This document shows positions 33,708 through 35,406 of a DNA stretch of 35,406 bases, one piece after another. The first letter of the stretch is position 1; the number at the start of each line of letters is the position of its first letter. The notes below the pieces were generated by a model. The model saw only the letters and a program-made list of their open reading frames with translations, made no database searches and had not been told where the DNA came from. The position numbers and the translations under genes are program-made. This DNA is from Pseudomonadota bacterium (GTDB lineage Bacteria; Desulfobacterota; S145-22): the NCBI GenBank assembly GCA_015493505.1, contig WGDA01000125.1, forward strand, positions 1 through 35,406, in the 5' to 3' direction.

Positions 33708-35406
33708 TAGCTTCGTTGAAACTGTTTCACGGTTTCAAGCAGCTTTTCGGAAAGGCGGGCCAGTTCCCTGGCGGCCTTGGCCGATTCGGTGATTCCCTCC
33801 GCGGTCTTCTGACTCACCGTCATGATGCCGTCCACGTTCTTACTGATTTCATTCACTGCCGCAGACTGCTGTTGCGTCGCCGCCGCTATCCCGGTAACCA
33901 TCTCTGCCGTGTCCCCGGCCTTCGCCACGATCTCCCCGAGGGAATTGCCCGCCTCTCCCGCCAACGCCGTGGCCTCCGAAACCTCTTTGAGCGTTTCCTC
34001 GATCATCTCCACCGACTGACGGATTCCTTCCTGAATCTGTTGGATGGCCTCCCCCACGCTCTCCGTCGATTCCGCCGTTTGCTTGGCCAGCTCTTTTACC
34101 TCGCCCGCCACCACGGCAAAACCCTTGCCTGCCTCTCCCGCCGATGCGGCTTCAATCGTGGCATTGAGCGCCAGGAGATTGGTCTGATCCGCGATGTCGC
34201 TGATGACGTCGATGACCTTGTCGATCTCGCGGCTCTTCTCTGCCAGCGCCTCCACCGATTCAGCCACCTTTTGGGTCGTCTCGGCGAGGTTCTGTATTTT
34301 CCTGATGGAATCCTCCACGACCGTGTTCCCCCGAGTGGCCACGTTCCGGGCCTCCTGGGAGCGGTCGGCCGCCTCCTGAGCACTCTTGGCCACCTCGGTG
34401 ATGGTCGCGTTCATCTCTTCCACGGCCGCAGCTACCTGGTTCGCCTGAGCCGACTGTTCTTCCGCGCCTGTCGCGATCTCATCGGATTGAGAAGAGAGGA
34501 CCTCCGCCGCGGATGCGACCTGATTGGCGACCTCCTGAACTTCTTCAGCCATCTTTAACAAAAATTTGTGATTTTCTTCAATTGCCTCTTGGGCCTTTTT
34601 TTGCTCCGTGATGTCGAGCAAAACCTCGTAGGCCCCATAGATATTTCCCTTCAGGTCTTTAAGCACACTTGCCGCCATGTCGAAAAACCGTTTTTCGTCC
34701 CCTTTCCCCATCTCGGCGGTGTCACGAATTGCCTCACCACTCTCCAGGGCGCGCCGAATGAGGCAGCTTGCCGTTCCGCACTGGTGAAACTGCACCATCG
34801 AGGCGCAGGGCTGGCCGATGATCTCGTCCCGGGGTTTTCCGACAAGTTCGGCGAAGTGGGTATTTGCGTAGGTGATCTTTAATTCCTTGTCAGTGATGAA
34901 AAATGGGAAAGAGAGCCCTTCCTTAAATGACTGCCCCTCGCCGATGACCACAATGAGCTCATTAAGCATGTCTTGAAGCGCCTGGGCCATCTGGCCGATT
35001 TCGTCTCCACTTTTTACGGCAATTTCCTTGGTATAGTCACCCGTTGAAATGGCTTTTGCCGCCGCCACGATATGCTTGGTGTTTCTGGAAATTCTGACGG
35101 CGATTACGATGCACAGGAGAAGGCTGAAGATTGTGGCTACCAGGATGACCTTACCGGATTGCCATATAACACTGTTTATGGCGCTTTTGACATCGTCAAG
35201 ATAAACCCCGGACCCGATAATCCAGCCCCAGGGTTTAAAGAGTTTGACGTAGGATATTTTGGGGACGGGTTTTGAGCTTCCCGGTTTGGGCCACATGTAT
35301 TCAACGAATCCGGCGCCGTTTTTTTTGCAGACCTTTACGAATTCCACAAAGAGGTGTTTGCCATTGGGGTCTTTGAATGTTGTCAGGTCCTTTCCGTCGA
35401 GCGAGG
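33707..35406 (-). CDS. Methyl-accepting chemotaxis protein with Cache sensor, N-terminus outside window
   Basis: The frame is open to the right edge, so the start and TM1 are missing. Visible from the edge inwards: the end of a single-Cache-type periplasmic domain ([33 protein letters not shown]), TM2, a HAMP domain, a PAS domain with three cysteines in [15 protein letters not shown] (codons at 34763-34807), and the signalling domain with [20 protein letters not shown]. It ends VKQFQRS without a CheR-binding pentapeptide. The cytoplasmic part closely matches the neighbour at 31463. Such Cache domains bind small carboxylates or amino acids in other bacteria; the ligand here is unknown. Confidence 0.93.
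   Translation of the reverse strand, partial: SLDGKDLTTFKDPNGKHLFVEFVKVCKKNGAGFVEYMWPKPGSSKPVPKISYVKLFKPWGWIIGSGVYLDDVKSAINSVIWQSGKVILVATIFSLLLCIVIAVRISRNTKHIVAAAKAISTGDYTKEIAVKSGDEIGQMAQALQDMLNELIVVIGEGQSFKEGLSFPFFITDKELKITYANTHFAELVGKPRDEIIGQPCASMVQFHQCGTASCLIRRALESGEAIRDTAEMGKGDEKRFFDMAASVLKDLKGNIYGAYEVLLDITEQKKAQEAIEENHKFLLKMAEEVQEVANQVASAAEVLSSQSDEIATGAEEQSAQANQVAAAVEEMNATITEVAKSAQEAADRSQEARNVATRGNTVVEDSIRKIQNLAETTQKVAESVEALAEKSREIDKVIDVISDIADQTNLLALNATIEAASAGEAGKGFAVVAGEVKELAKQTAESTESVGEAIQQIQEGIRQSVEMIEETLKEVSEATALAGEAGNSLGEIVAKAGDTAEMVTGIAAATQQQSAAVNEISKNVDGIMTVSQKTAEGITESAKAARELARLSEKLLETVKQFQRS

Noticed and set aside
31797-34199. Long repeated DNA segments suggesting a repeat element
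   Set aside because: The repeats are the conserved signalling tips of paralogous receptors, not a mobile element; no inverted ends or transposase.
33716-34558. A 280-codon plus-strand frame rich in Arg, Leu and His
   Set aside because: It is the exact antisense of the receptor signalling domain, whose coding is certain. The composition is what such antisense frames give.
1-35406. CRISPR arrays, tRNA or rRNA genes, insertion sequences, phage genes
   Set aside because: None seen: nearly all of the sequence is used by flagellar, chemotaxis and signalling genes and the gaps are short.

Overview
The window is a dense flagellar and chemotaxis locus from a Gram-negative bacterium. The gene order (fliK-flgD-flgE-motA-motB-fliL-fliM-fliN-fliO-fliP-fliQ-fliR-flhB-flhA-flhF-flhG-fliA), the sigma-54-type promoters, the mixed GC content and the hybrid CheA suggest a deltaproteobacterium (Desulfobacterota-like). 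That placement is inferred from gene content and style only. No rRNA, tRNA, CRISPR or insertion sequence is visible.

Layout, plus strand. The left edge cuts into glnA (type I glutamine synthetase), which is closed by a strong hairpin at 1441-1468. A sigma-54-type promoter at 1605-1621 then opens fliK-flgD-flgE (hook length control, hook cap, hook), which ends at an intrinsic terminator at 5133-5181. A second sigma-54-type promoter at 5344-5359 opens a long, tightly packed run: motA, two adjacent motB-type genes, fliL, the switch genes fliM and fliN, the export genes fliO, fliP, fliQ, fliR, flhB and flhA, the placement and number regulators flhF and flhG, the flagellar sigma factor fliA, and a cheY. 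Junctions are short or overlapping throughout. The same strand continues into a less familiar tail: a HEAT-repeat protein, a second and divergent FliL-like membrane protein, a 101-residue small domain protein, an HDOD protein, a REC-GGDEF protein with degenerate motifs, and the CheX phosphatase.

Layout, minus strand. From the right edge leftwards, convergent with the plus-strand run, lie: an MCP with a Cache-type sensor (cut by the window edge), a possible PilZ-like remnant, an MCP with a four-helix-type sensor and a PAS domain, cheW, cheB, cheR, an MCP with a PilJ-like sensor, a large CheA with a C-terminal receiver domain, and a second HDOD protein. The two strands meet with only 26 bp between cheX and the second HDOD gene.

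How it works together (family knowledge plus inference). Sigma-54 starts the hook and motor/export operons. FlhF and FlhG set flagellar position and number. FliA drives late genes elsewhere. MCPs signal through CheW and CheA to CheY, which binds the FliM N-terminus. CheR and CheB adapt the receptors, and CheX removes phosphate from CheY. The most unusual points are the tandem MotB pair in which the first copy lacks the ion-binding aspartate, the HEAT / FliL-like / small-domain / HDOD / degenerate GGDEF module behind cheY, and a shared cysteine-bearing PAS domain in two otherwise different receptors.
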